From NCBI RefSeq assembly GCF_004028635.1, contig NZ_RQJW01000003.1, positions 248,001 through 312,000 on the forward strand: DNA of 64,000 bases, written 5' to 3'. The DNA comes from Streptomyces cyaneus. Lineage in GTDB: Bacteria; Actinomycetota; Actinomycetes; Streptomycetales; Streptomycetaceae. Below are positions 10,473 to 18,024 of the stretch, piece by piece; positions within the stretch are counted from its first letter, which is position 1; each line of letters starts with the position of its first letter. The notes beneath the pieces were generated by a model. The model saw nothing but the letters and a program-made list of their open reading frames with translations. It was not told the DNA's origin and did no database searches. The position numbers and the translations under genes were made by a program.

Positions 10473-12680
10473 ATGGCCCTGCACGAGACCTCGCGCCCCG
10501 AGTCGGCCGGACCGGGCCGGCCCGCCGCCGCGCCTGCCCTGGACCCGGCCGACCGTGAGCGCCTGCTGTCGGGCGCCCACCACGATCCGCACGCGCTGCT
10601 CGGCGCGCATCCCGTCCCGGGCGGGATCGCCGTGCGGGCGCTGCGCCCCTTCGCGCGTGCGGTGAGCGTCATGGTCGACGGCGAGCGCACCGGGCTCGTC
10701 TCGGAGGGCGGCGGCCTGTTCTCCTGCGTTCTGCCGCTGGATGCGATCCCCGCGTACACGCTGCTGGTGTCGTACGCCGAGGACGGGTCCGACGAGCGCG
10801 AGGTCCATGACCCGTACCGCTTCCTGCCCGCCCTCGGCGAGCTCGACCTCCATCTCGTCCGCGAGGGCCGGCACGAGGAACTGTGGAAGGCGCTCGGTGC
10901 CGAGCCGATGACCCACCAGGGCGTGGCCGGCACCCGCTTCACCGTGTGGGCGCCGAACGCCCGGGGCGTGCGGGTGGCCGGGGACTTCACCTGCTGGGAC
11001 GGGACGGCGTTCCCGATGCGGTCCCTCGGGGCGTCCGGGGTGTGGGAGCTGTTCCTGCCGGGCATCGGCGAGGGCACCCGGTACAAGTTCGAGATCACCT
11101 CCCGGTACGGTCACCGCTTCCTCAAGGCCGACCCCATGGCACGCCGTGCGGAGGTCCCGCCCGACACGGCGTCGATCGTGCACGCCTCCCACTACGAGTG
11201 GGGCGACGAGAGGTGGATGGCGCACCGGGGTGACGTCCCGGTGCACCAGGCCCCCTTCTCGGTCTACGAGGTTCACCTCCCGTCGTGGCGGCCGGGCCTG
11301 ACGTACCGCGGGCTCGCCGAGGAGCTGCCCGCGTACGTCAAGGACCTCGGTTTCACCCATGTCGAGTTCATGCCGGTCGCACAGCACCCCTTCGACGGTT
11401 CCTGGGGCTACCAGGTCACCGGCTTCTACGCGCCGACCGCCCGGCTCGGTACGCCCGACGACTTCAAATACCTGGTGGACGCCCTGCACCAGGCCGGCAT
11501 CGGCGTGATCGTGGACTGGGTACCGGCCCATTTCCCCAAGGACGACTGGGCGCTGGCGCGCTTCGACGGAGACCCGCTGTACGAGCCCGGAGACTCGCGG
11601 CGTGCCGAGCATCCGGACTGGGGGACGTTCGAGTTCGACTACGGACGTACCGAGGTGCGCAACTTCCTCGTCGCCAACGCCACGTATTGGTGCGAGGAGT
11701 TCCACATCGACGGGCTCCGGGTGGACGCGGTCGCCTCCATGCTCTACCTCGACTACTCGCGGGACTCCGGGCAGTGGGCGCCGAACGTGTTCGGCGGGCG
11801 GGAGGACCTGGACGCGATGGCGTTCCTGCAGGAGATGAACGCGACCGTGTACCGGCGCAACCCGGGGGTCGTCACGATCGCGGAGGAGTCGACCGCCTGG
11901 GAGGGGGTGACCCGGCCGACCGACAGCGGCGGGCTGGGGTTCGGGCTGAAGTGGAACATGGGCTGGATGCACGACTCGCTGCAGTACATCGCCAAGGAGC
12001 CGGTGCACCGCAAGTACCACCACAACGAGATGACGTTCTCGATGGTGTACGCCTACAGCGAGAACTACGTCCTGCCGATCTCCCACGACGAGGTGGTCCA
12101 CGGCAAGCAGGCGCTGGTCTCCAAGATGCCGGGCGACTGGTGGCAGCGACGCGCCAACCACCGCGCCTACTTGGGCTTCATGTGGGCCCACCCCGGCAAG
12201 CAGCTCCTCTTCATGGGCCAGGAGTTCGCCCAGGGCGCGGAGTGGTCGCAGGCGCACGGTCCCGAGTGGTGGCTGCTGGATCCCGGGTACGCGTCCGCGG
12301 GTGACCATCGTGGTGTGCAGGACCTGGTCCGTGACCTCAACACGTTCTACCGGGCCACTCCTGCCCTGTGGGAGCGGGACACCGACCCCGGCGGCTTCCA
12401 ATGGGTACTCGGCGACGCCGCCGAGGACAACGTCTTCGCCTTCCTCCGGTTCGGCGCCGACGGCGACGTCCTGCTCGCCGTCTCCAACTTCTCCCCTGTC
12501 GTCCGTCACGACTACCGCCTCTGGGTGCCGGACCATATCGACGTCTGGCAGGAGACCCTCAACACCGACGCCGCGCACTACGGCGGCAGCGACGTCACCA
12601 ACCCCGACCCGCTCAAGCCGGAGGACGGGCACATTCGGCTGACGTTGCCTCCACTCGCCACGGTGTGGTTGTCGCCTTGA
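10473..12680 (+). CDS. glgB: GlgB 1,4-alpha-glucan branching enzyme (GH13_9)
   Basis: Introduces alpha-1,6 branches into the glucan made by GlgE. At 735 aa it has the long actinobacterial form: an extra N-terminal beta domain ([20 protein letters not shown]), a CBM48 module ([20 protein letters not shown]), then the GH13 barrel. Diagnostic blocks are [35 protein letters not shown], and [18 protein letters not shown] with predicted nucleophile D418. [15 protein letters not shown] contains predicted acid/base E471, and [15 protein letters not shown] follows. It begins three bases after the maltokinase stop, so it is cotranscribed and probably coupled. It is the last gene of the operon; the next gene is convergent with a 25-bp gap. 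Confidence 0.97.
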   Translation: MALHETSRPESAGPGRPAAAPALDPADRERLLSGAHHDPHALLGAHPVPGGIAVRALRPFARAVSVMVDGERTGLVSEGGGLFSCVLPLDAIPAYTLLVSYAEDGSDEREVHDPYRFLPALGELDLHLVREGRHEELWKALGAEPMTHQGVAGTRFTVWAPNARGVRVAGDFTCWDGTAFPMRSLGASGVWELFLPGIGEGTRYKFEITSRYGHRFLKADPMARRAEVPPDTASIVHASHYEWGDERWMAHRGDVPVHQAPFSVYEVHLPSWRPGLTYRGLAEELPAYVKDLGFTHVEFMPVAQHPFDGSWGYQVTGFYAPTARLGTPDDFKYLVDALHQAGIGVIVDWVPAHFPKDDWALARFDGDPLYEPGDSRRAEHPDWGTFEFDYGRTEVRNFLVANATYWCEEFHIDGLRVDAVASMLYLDYSRDSGQWAPNVFGGREDLDAMAFLQEMNATVYRRNPGVVTIAEESTAWEGVTRPTDSGGLGFGLKWNMGWMHDSLQYIAKEPVHRKYHHNEMTFSMVYAYSENYVLPISHDEVVHGKQALVSKMPGDWWQRRANHRAYLGFMWAHPGKQLLFMGQEFAQGAEWSQAHGPEWWLLDPGYASAGDHRGVQDLVRDLNTFYRATPALWERDTDPGGFQWVLGDAAEDNVFAFLRFGADGDVLLAVSNFSPVVRHDYRLWVPDHIDVWQETLNTDAAHYGGSDVTNPDPLKPEDGHIRLTLPPLATVWLSP

Positions 12681-12705
12681 TCCCGTGAGCCCGGGTCGGT
12701 GGGGC

Positions 12706-12975
12706 TCAGAGGATCAGGATGAGGGCGTAGACCAGGAAGAAGGCGGCGATCAGGGCCGCGAGCACGAGGATCAGGGCCAGGGGCGCCTTGGCCCAGCCCT
12801 TGGGCGGATTGTGTGTCTCCCGGGGGCCCGCGCCGGGCATGCTGCTCTCCGCGGGCGGGGTCTCGCCGGGAGGTACGCTCCCGCCGGGCTCGAGGCCGGT
12901 GGTGCGCTCGGGCTCCGGATCGGGGTTCGGACGGTGGTTCGGGGCGGAATTCGGATCAGGGTTCGCATATGTCAT
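12706..12975 (-). CDS. DUF6480 family small membrane protein
   Basis: Protein of 89 aa: a hydrophilic, Pro/Glu-rich N-terminal two-thirds (PNPDPEPERTTGLEPGGSVP, PPGETPPAESS) followed by one C-terminal membrane helix (LALILVLAALIAAFFLVYALILIL). The architecture and the PxxTxxLEPGGxVPPGETPP motif match DUF6480, a family of tail-anchored Streptomyces proteins without known function. The tail-anchored topology puts the Pro-rich part in the cytoplasm if it behaves like other C-tail anchors. It converges on glgB and has its own upstream region of about 150 bp shared with the divergent ligase gene. Confidence 0.8.
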   Translation of the reverse strand: MTYANPDPNSAPNHRPNPDPEPERTTGLEPGGSVPPGETPPAESSMPGAGPRETHNPPKGWAKAPLALILVLAALIAAFFLVYALILIL

Positions 12976-13126
12976 GCCACCCGAGTTCCCCCACTGCGCC
13001 TAGATCACCGAACGGGGTCAATTGTCAGATCCGGGCACCGCGCGCTCTCAGCTGGGCTAGATTCGGGCAGCGCCGATAACAGTACTCATCGGTGACGTCA
13101 CACCCGGTACGCATCAGGAGCAGCGC

Positions 13127-15034
13127 ATGCGCGATCTCGGCCTCGCTCCCCCGACCGTCACACCTCTGACCGGCGGGCTCGCCGACAGCGTCTTCGAGAC
13201 GGCGGCCCTCGCTCCCACACTGCCGATGCTCGCGCGCCGCCCCGATCCCTCCTCCACCACCTGGGAGGAGGTGTCCGCCGTGGAACTGCGCGACGAAGTG
13301 ACCGATCTGGCCAAGGGGCTGATCGCGTCCGGGATCTCGCCGGGACACCGCGTGGCCATCATGGCGCGCACACGTTACGAGTGGACGGTGCTCAGCTACG
13401 CGCTCTGGGCGGTGGGCGCCGAGGTGGTCCCGATCTATCCGACGGCATCGCGCGACCAGGTCGAGTGGATCCTGCGGGACGCCGAGTGCGTGGCCGTCGT
13501 CGTCGAGGACGAGCAGGCGATCATGACGGTCGGCTCCGTGTGCGGATCGCTGCCGCAACTGCGCCATGTCTGGCAGCTGGACACGGGAGGGCTCGGGCAG
13601 CTCGTGGAGCGGGGCGAGTTCATTCCGCTCACCACGGTCGAGTCGCTGCGCCGCATCGTGCTGCCGGACTCCACCGCCGCGGTCATGTACACCTCCGGCA
13701 CTACGGGCCGTCCCCTGGGCTGCGCGCTGAGCCACCGCGGTCTGGCGAGCCCCTGCGACACGCTCCTCGCCGGCTGGGGCCACACGGTGATCCCGCCCGG
13801 CGAGCAGCAGGGGTCGGTGCTCGCCTTCCTGCCCTTCTCCCATGTGTACGGCCTCCTGGTGCAGGCCATGTGCATCCGCGGCGGAATGCTGATGGGGCAC
13901 GAGCCCGACCTCAACGAGGCCGCACTGTCGTCGGCGCTGCGCACCTTCCGGCCGACCTGGTTCTGCGCCGTACCGTCGATCTTCGAGAAGATCTACAAGA
14001 ACTTCCTGCGGGCGGCCCAACAGACGGGCCGCGGCGCGCTGTTCGAGCGGGCCGCCGACACGGCACGGGACTTCGCGGCGGCCCTGGAACGGCAGCGGTT
14101 GGGCGGCGGCCCCGGGCCCGGTTTCGATCTGCGGCTGCAACACGCCCTGTACGAGCGGACGGTGTACCGCAAGCTGCGGGCCGCGCTGGGCGGCAGGGTG
14201 TGCCGGGCGACGTCCGGCGGTTCGCCCCTGAACCGTGAACTCTCCCTGTTCTACGAGGGCATCGGCATCTACGTGAACGACGCCTACGGGCTCACCGAGA
14301 CCTCCGGCGGGGTGACCGCGCAGCCGGTGGGCCGGGAGATGTCGGGGACGGTCGGGCAGGCCCTGCCGGGCGTGGACATCCGGGTGGCCGACGACGGGGA
14401 GATCCTGGTGCGGGGGCCGTCGGTGTTCCAGGGCTACGTCAACGACGAGGCCTCGACATGGGCAGCGCTGCGCGGTGGCTGGCTGGCCACCGGGGATCTG
14501 GGGCGTTTGGACTCCGACGGCTATCTGACGATCACGGGGCGCAAGAAGGACGTCATCATCACGAGCAGCGGCAAGAGCGTCTCCCCGGCGCTCCTGGAGC
14601 AGCGCCTGCGACAGCATCCGATGATCCATCAGGCCGTGGTCGTGGGCGACAACCGGCCCTGCATCGGTGCGCTGATCACCCTGGACCCGGACTTCCTGGC
14701 GTTCTGGCGCGAGTCGCTCGCGGTGCGCAGCGACGCGCGGATCCGGGAGGCGCGGGAGGAGAACGCGCTGCGGGAGGAGCTCGCCCGGGCCGTGGCCGCC
14801 GCCAACAGCGCGGTGTCCCGCTCGGAGTCCATCCGCGTGTTCCGGGTGCTGCCGGAGCCCTTCGACGTGGCCAGCGGCTTGCTGACACCGTCGATGAAGC
14901 TGCGCCGGGACGCGATCGTGCGGCACTACGCGCCGCAGATCGACGCGATGTACCAGGCCCGCTCGCGCGCGCCCCGGGAACACGTGGTGGACGAGCTGGC
15001 GCACTGGGACGACGCGGACAACGTCTTCCGCTGA
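13127..15034 (+). CDS. AMP-dependent long-chain acyl-CoA synthetase/ligase (FadD-type)
   Basis: ANL-superfamily enzyme of 635 aa that should adenylate a fatty acid and transfer it to CoA. Core motifs in order are YTSGTTGRPLGCALSH (P-loop), FLPFSHVYGLLVQ, NDAYGLTETSGG (A5), TGDLGRLDSDGYLTITGRKK (A7/A8 hinge), and LTPSMKLRRDAIV with the catalytic C-terminal Lys. The insertion around residues 300-350 is typical of FadD15-like bacterial long-chain ligases. The P-loop reads RPLG where almost all relatives have RPKG, a Lys-to-Leu change. The start has GGAG nine bases upstream of the ATG. It stands alone, with no beta-oxidation or polyketide genes beside it, so its substrate cannot be inferred from context. 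Confidence 0.9.
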   Translation: MRDLGLAPPTVTPLTGGLADSVFETAALAPTLPMLARRPDPSSTTWEEVSAVELRDEVTDLAKGLIASGISPGHRVAIMARTRYEWTVLSYALWAVGAEVVPIYPTASRDQVEWILRDAECVAVVVEDEQAIMTVGSVCGSLPQLRHVWQLDTGGLGQLVERGEFIPLTTVESLRRIVLPDSTAAVMYTSGTTGRPLGCALSHRGLASPCDTLLAGWGHTVIPPGEQQGSVLAFLPFSHVYGLLVQAMCIRGGMLMGHEPDLNEAALSSALRTFRPTWFCAVPSIFEKIYKNFLRAAQQTGRGALFERAADTARDFAAALERQRLGGGPGPGFDLRLQHALYERTVYRKLRAALGGRVCRATSGGSPLNRELSLFYEGIGIYVNDAYGLTETSGGVTAQPVGREMSGTVGQALPGVDIRVADDGEILVRGPSVFQGYVNDEASTWAALRGGWLATGDLGRLDSDGYLTITGRKKDVIITSSGKSVSPALLEQRLRQHPMIHQAVVVGDNRPCIGALITLDPDFLAFWRESLAVRSDARIREAREENALREELARAVAAANSAVSRSESIRVFRVLPEPFDVASGLLTPSMKLRRDAIVRHYAPQIDAMYQARSRAPREHVVDELAHWDDADNVFR

Positions 15035-15039
15035 GCGGC

Positions 15040-15060
15040 GAGCGCCGAGCGCCGAGCGCC
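15040..15060. repeat. Three tandem copies of a 7-bp unit between convergent genes
   Basis: GAGCGCC repeated three times in phase directly after the ligase stop codon, followed by a partial GAGTGG. It lies in the 34-bp gap between convergent genes. It is probably replication slippage rather than a functional site. Confidence 0.6.
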
Positions 15061-15068
15061 GAGTGGAG

Positions 15069-15629
15069 CTATTCGCCGGTGGTGAGCCTTACGACGTTCG
15101 ACTGCTCGCCGAGGACGAAGGCGCGGATGCGGTAGGTGGCGTGCTGCTCTCCCGGCAGGGGGACGAACTCGGTGGCCTCGGTGTTCGGGGCGAGCACGGC
15201 TACCGGGTCGTACCGGTCGCTGTTCTTCTTGCGGAGCTCCAGGAGGAAGCCGTCCTCGTCGGCCAAGTGGTCGGTCCAGGTGAAACGGATGCGGTCCGGC
15301 TGGTCGAGCCGGACCGGCCGGACGGTGGGGCCCCGGTAGGACCGCAGCCGGTAGTGGAAGGTGGTGTGCGGCATGAGGTCGGGGTGGCGGTAGCTCGTCA
15401 CCTGGGGGGCGAGGTACCGCAGGACGGTGTACGGACCGGCTTCCTCGGTCGCGAACTCCAGGACGTGGCCCGCGATGCCGGGTCGGGTGTCCCGCCAGTC
15501 GAGGTCGATGTCCGTGGGTGTCGTGAGGACACCTCGCAGCGGCTGTTCGGCGTCGGCCGTGCCGGCCGTGCAGGCCGACAGCGCCAGGAGCAGCGCTGCC
15601 GACGCTGCGATGCGCGCCTTTCCTCGCAT
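15069..15629 (-). CDS. Secreted lipoprotein with fibronectin-III-like repeats
   Basis: Protein of 186 aa with a lipoprotein signal peptide: Lys/Arg N-region, hydrophobic core AASAALLLAL and lipobox LSAC with C20 as the expected lipidated residue. The mature part looks like two beta-sandwich repeats of fibronectin type III style: IDLDWRDTRPGIAGHVLEFA with YRHPDLMPHTTFHYRLRSY, then RIRFTWTDHLADEDGFLLEL with TYRIRAFVLGEQSNVVRL. Such domains mediate contacts to polysaccharide or protein at the cell surface; no enzyme motif is seen. It follows the secreted lectin-like gene by only nine bases on the same strand, so the two are probably cotranscribed and may act on the same extracellular substrate. 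Confidence 0.78.
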   Translation of the reverse strand: MRGKARIAASAALLLALSACTAGTADAEQPLRGVLTTPTDIDLDWRDTRPGIAGHVLEFATEEAGPYTVLRYLAPQVTSYRHPDLMPHTTFHYRLRSYRGPTVRPVRLDQPDRIRFTWTDHLADEDGFLLELRKKNSDRYDPVAVLAPNTEATEFVPLPGEQHATYRIRAFVLGEQSNVVRLTTGE

Positions 15630-15638
15630 ACGGCGCCG

Positions 15639-16241
15639 CTACTTGCGCCAGAAGCGGATGTTGCTCCACTCCACGGTGGCCGGCCCGCTGCCGCTGTTGG
15701 TGCGGTAGGCGCCGAACTTGTCGTAGAAGCTGCCGCCGGGGCTCGCATAGGTGTGCTCGAGCGAGCCGTTGATGTAGGTGCGGTGCTCGACGCCGACCTG
15801 GTGGACCGTGTTGACGCGGACGGTCGCGCCGACTGTCCCGGCATTGGAGAGTGTCGTGCCGCCGTGCACCGCGTACAACCTGCCGCCGCGTTCGACGGCG
15901 AGCATGAAGTACGGGCCGGAGGCGGACTCGTTGAAGGTCTGCTTGAGGCTGATCCGGGTGCCGCTGAGGCTGGTGATGCGGAAGTAGCCCTCGAACTGGC
16001 GCGTTCCTCCGGTGTAGGTGGCGTAGCGCCGTTCAGCCCGTTGGTCACCGCTCGCGGTGGAGCAGGTGAGCCGGAACGTCAGGCCGTCGACCTGGCCGCA
16101 GCCGCGCTCCTGCACGGAGTAGCCGGGTGAGACCGACTGCCAGCCGCCGGGCTCGACTTCGGCGAAGGCCTGCGGGGCGGCGAGCAGAGATGTGGCGCAC
16201 AGCGCCGAGGTGACGGTGAAGGTGCGCAGGCGTGCGAGCAT
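15639..16241 (-). CDS. Secreted concanavalin-like (jelly-roll) protein, possible polysaccharide-binding or lyase-related
   Basis: Protein of 200 aa with a Sec signal peptide (LARLRTFTVTSALCATSLLAAPQAFA, cut after AFA). The mature domain is rich in beta strands with aromatic/Gly turns: YATYTGGTRQFEGYFRITSL, RISLKQTFNESASGPYFMLA, RTYINGSLEHTYA and SFYDKFGAYRTNSGSG. This pattern is that of the concanavalin A-like/polysaccharide-lyase sandwich found in many Streptomyces exoproteins. I cannot assign a catalytic residue or a family number, so binding is as likely as cleavage. ATG 16241 has AGGAGG seven bases upstream. A DasR-like palindrome about 120 bp upstream suggests control by amino-sugar supply. 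Confidence 0.72.
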   Translation of the reverse strand: MLARLRTFTVTSALCATSLLAAPQAFAEVEPGGWQSVSPGYSVQERGCGQVDGLTFRLTCSTASGDQRAERRYATYTGGTRQFEGYFRITSLSGTRISLKQTFNESASGPYFMLAVERGGRLYAVHGGTTLSNAGTVGATVRVNTVHQVGVEHRTYINGSLEHTYASPGGSFYDKFGAYRTNSGSGPATVEWSNIRFWRK

Positions 16242-16359
16242 CCTGCCTCCTGTCCGAGGTGGGGGTGGGCCGCACGTCACGCACGCTGGTCACGCGCACT
16301 GGCACATCGGTCACGTACATGAACTGCGGACCCTGACTTGGACGAGCGACTGGCACGCT

Positions 16360-16371
16360 AGGTCCAGACCA
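16360..16371. promoter_or_regulatory. Possible DasR-responsive (dre-like) operator
   Basis: AGGTCCAGACCA matches 10 of 12 positions of the palindromic dre core TGGTCTAGACCA (consensus from memory). It lies 119 bp upstream of the secreted lectin-like gene (minus) and 223 bp upstream of the NADH dehydrogenase (plus), inside a 352-bp intergenic stretch (16242-16593). Nothing else in that stretch could be supported apart from repeated CACGTAC/GTCACG runs without clear symmetry. Confidence 0.4.
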
Positions 16372-16593
16372 ATCAACCGTCAAGAGATCACGCGTACATG
16401 TCTTTCGCTTCCGAACCGGTGTGCCCTCGCGCAGGTTGGGGCAGGGTGGCTGTCGACGGGTTCATCTGCCTGCCGCACCCGGCTGGCGGAACGACCGGTG
16501 GCGCGGTGGGATCGGTGCGTGCGAAGCAGCGATCCAGGGGCAGGCGAACGACGTCGAGGCAGACCGCCTGGAGCCGCAGAAGGGAAGATCACC

Positions 16594-17988
16594 GTGACAC
16601 GACCCAGGATCCTGGTGGTTGGCGCAGGCTTCGCCGGAGTCGGCTGCGTTCGCCGACTGGAACGCAAACTCTCCCCGGACGAAGCCGAGATCACCTTGGT
16701 GACGCCGTCCTCCTACCAGCTCTACCTGCCACTTCTGCCCCAGGTCGCCTCCGGCGTCCTGACCCCACAGTCGATCGCCGTGTCACTGCGCCGCAGCCGC
16801 AAGTACCGCACCCGGATCATCCCGGGCGGCGCCATCGGCGTGGACCTCGCGGCCAAGACCTGCGTCATCCGCACCATCACCGACGAGGTCGTCAACGAGC
16901 CGTACGACTACATCGTGCTGGCCCCCGGAAGCATCACCCGCACGTTCGACATCCCGGGGCTCACCGACAACGCGTACGGCATGAAGACGCTCGCGGAGGC
17001 CGCCTACCTCCGCGACCACGTCATCTCCCAGCTGGACCTCGCCGACGCCAGCCACGATCCGGCCGAGCGGGCCGCACGGCTGCAGTTCGTGGTGGTCGGC
17101 GGCGGTTACGCGGGCACCGAGACCGCCGCGTGCCTGCAGCAGCTCACCCACAACGCGGTCAAGCGCTATCCGCGGCTCGACCCGAAGCTGATCCGGTGGC
17201 ATCTGATCGACATCGCGCCGAGGCTGATGCCCGAGCTCGGCGAGAAGCTGGGCAGTGACGCCCAGGAGATCCTGCGCAAGCGTGGCATCGAGATCTCGCT
17301 GGGCGTGTCCATCGCGAAGGCGGGTCCCGACGAGGTCACCTTCACCGACGGCCGCGTCATTCCCACCCGGACCCTGATCTGGACCGCCGGTGTCGTCGCC
17401 AGCCCGCTCATCGGCACGCTCGGCGCGGAGACCGTCCGGGGGCGGCTCGCGGTCACGGCCGAGATGAACCTGCCGGGCCACGACGGTGTGTTCGCCCTCG
17501 GCGACGCCGCCGCGGTGCCCGACGTGGCGAAGGAGGAGGAGGGCGCGGTCTGCCCTCCTACCGCCCAGCACGCCATGCGCCAGGGCAAGGTCGTCGCCGA
17601 CAACGTCATCGCGTCCCTGCGCAACCAGCCGCTGCGGCCGTACAAGCACAAGGATCTCGGCCTGGTCGTCGATCTCGGCGGCCGCGACGCCGTCTCCAAG
17701 CCCCTCGGCATCGAACTGAAGGGCCTGCCCGCCCTCGCCGTCGCCCGCGGCTACCACTGGTCGGCACTGCGCACCAACGTCGCCAAGACCCGCGTCATGA
17801 CGAACTGGCTGCTCAACGCCGTCGCGGGGGACGATTTCGTGCGCACCGGGTTCCAGTCCCGCAGGCCGGCCAAGCTGAAGGACTTCGAGTTCGTCCACGC
17901 GTATCTGACGCCGGAGCAGCTGCGGGCGCAGGTCACCGGGGAGCACGGCGCCGACGGGGCGGACGGGGCGGACGGGGCGGACGGGTGA
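16594..17988 (+). CDS. NAD(P)/FAD-dependent oxidoreductase, type II NADH dehydrogenase (NDH-2) family
   Basis: Membrane-associated flavoprotein of 464 aa that should pass electrons from NADH to menaquinone without proton pumping. The FAD-binding Rossmann motif is at the very N-terminus (RILVVGAGFAG, G10-G15), the second NADH-binding motif reads FVVVGGGYAGTETA, and the late FAD motif reads GVFALGDAAAVPD. The closing AQHAMRQGKVVADNV is typical of NDH-2. The GTG start is fixed by the N-terminal VTRPRIL and by AAGGGAAG upstream; in-frame sequence upstream is not protein-like. The last twelve residues are four Ala-Asp-Gly units encoded by a 9-bp tandem repeat, probably a dispensable tail. The next gene begins 36 bp downstream. 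Confidence 0.9.
   Translation: MTRPRILVVGAGFAGVGCVRRLERKLSPDEAEITLVTPSSYQLYLPLLPQVASGVLTPQSIAVSLRRSRKYRTRIIPGGAIGVDLAAKTCVIRTITDEVVNEPYDYIVLAPGSITRTFDIPGLTDNAYGMKTLAEAAYLRDHVISQLDLADASHDPAERAARLQFVVVGGGYAGTETAACLQQLTHNAVKRYPRLDPKLIRWHLIDIAPRLMPELGEKLGSDAQEILRKRGIEISLGVSIAKAGPDEVTFTDGRVIPTRTLIWTAGVVASPLIGTLGAETVRGRLAVTAEMNLPGHDGVFALGDAAAVPDVAKEEEGAVCPPTAQHAMRQGKVVADNVIASLRNQPLRPYKHKDLGLVVDLGGRDAVSKPLGIELKGLPALAVARGYHWSALRTNVAKTRVMTNWLLNAVAGDDFVRTGFQSRRPAKLKDFEFVHAYLTPEQLRAQVTGEHGADGADGADGADG
17950..17985. repeat. Four tandem copies of a 9-bp unit at the end of the NDH-2 gene
   Basis: One GCCGACGGG and three GCGGACGGG units lie in frame, encoding (Ala-Asp-Gly)x4 just before the stop. The first copy differs by one base. 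It is a slippage-prone coding minisatellite. Confidence 0.85.
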
Positions 17989-18024
17989 GGTGACGGCCTC
18001 GGCCGAGCCCCGTTCGTGGCGTAA

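Noticed and set aside
9015..12632. Minus-strand open frame of about 1,200 codons opposite mak and glgB
   Set aside because: Frame kept open by GC bias opposite two well-supported enzymes; composition is Arg/Gly/Val/His-rich with no domain and no ribosome site.
17950..17985. Tandem 9-bp repeats as a CRISPR-like array
   Set aside because: In-frame coding repeat without spacers; it encodes Ala-Asp-Gly units.
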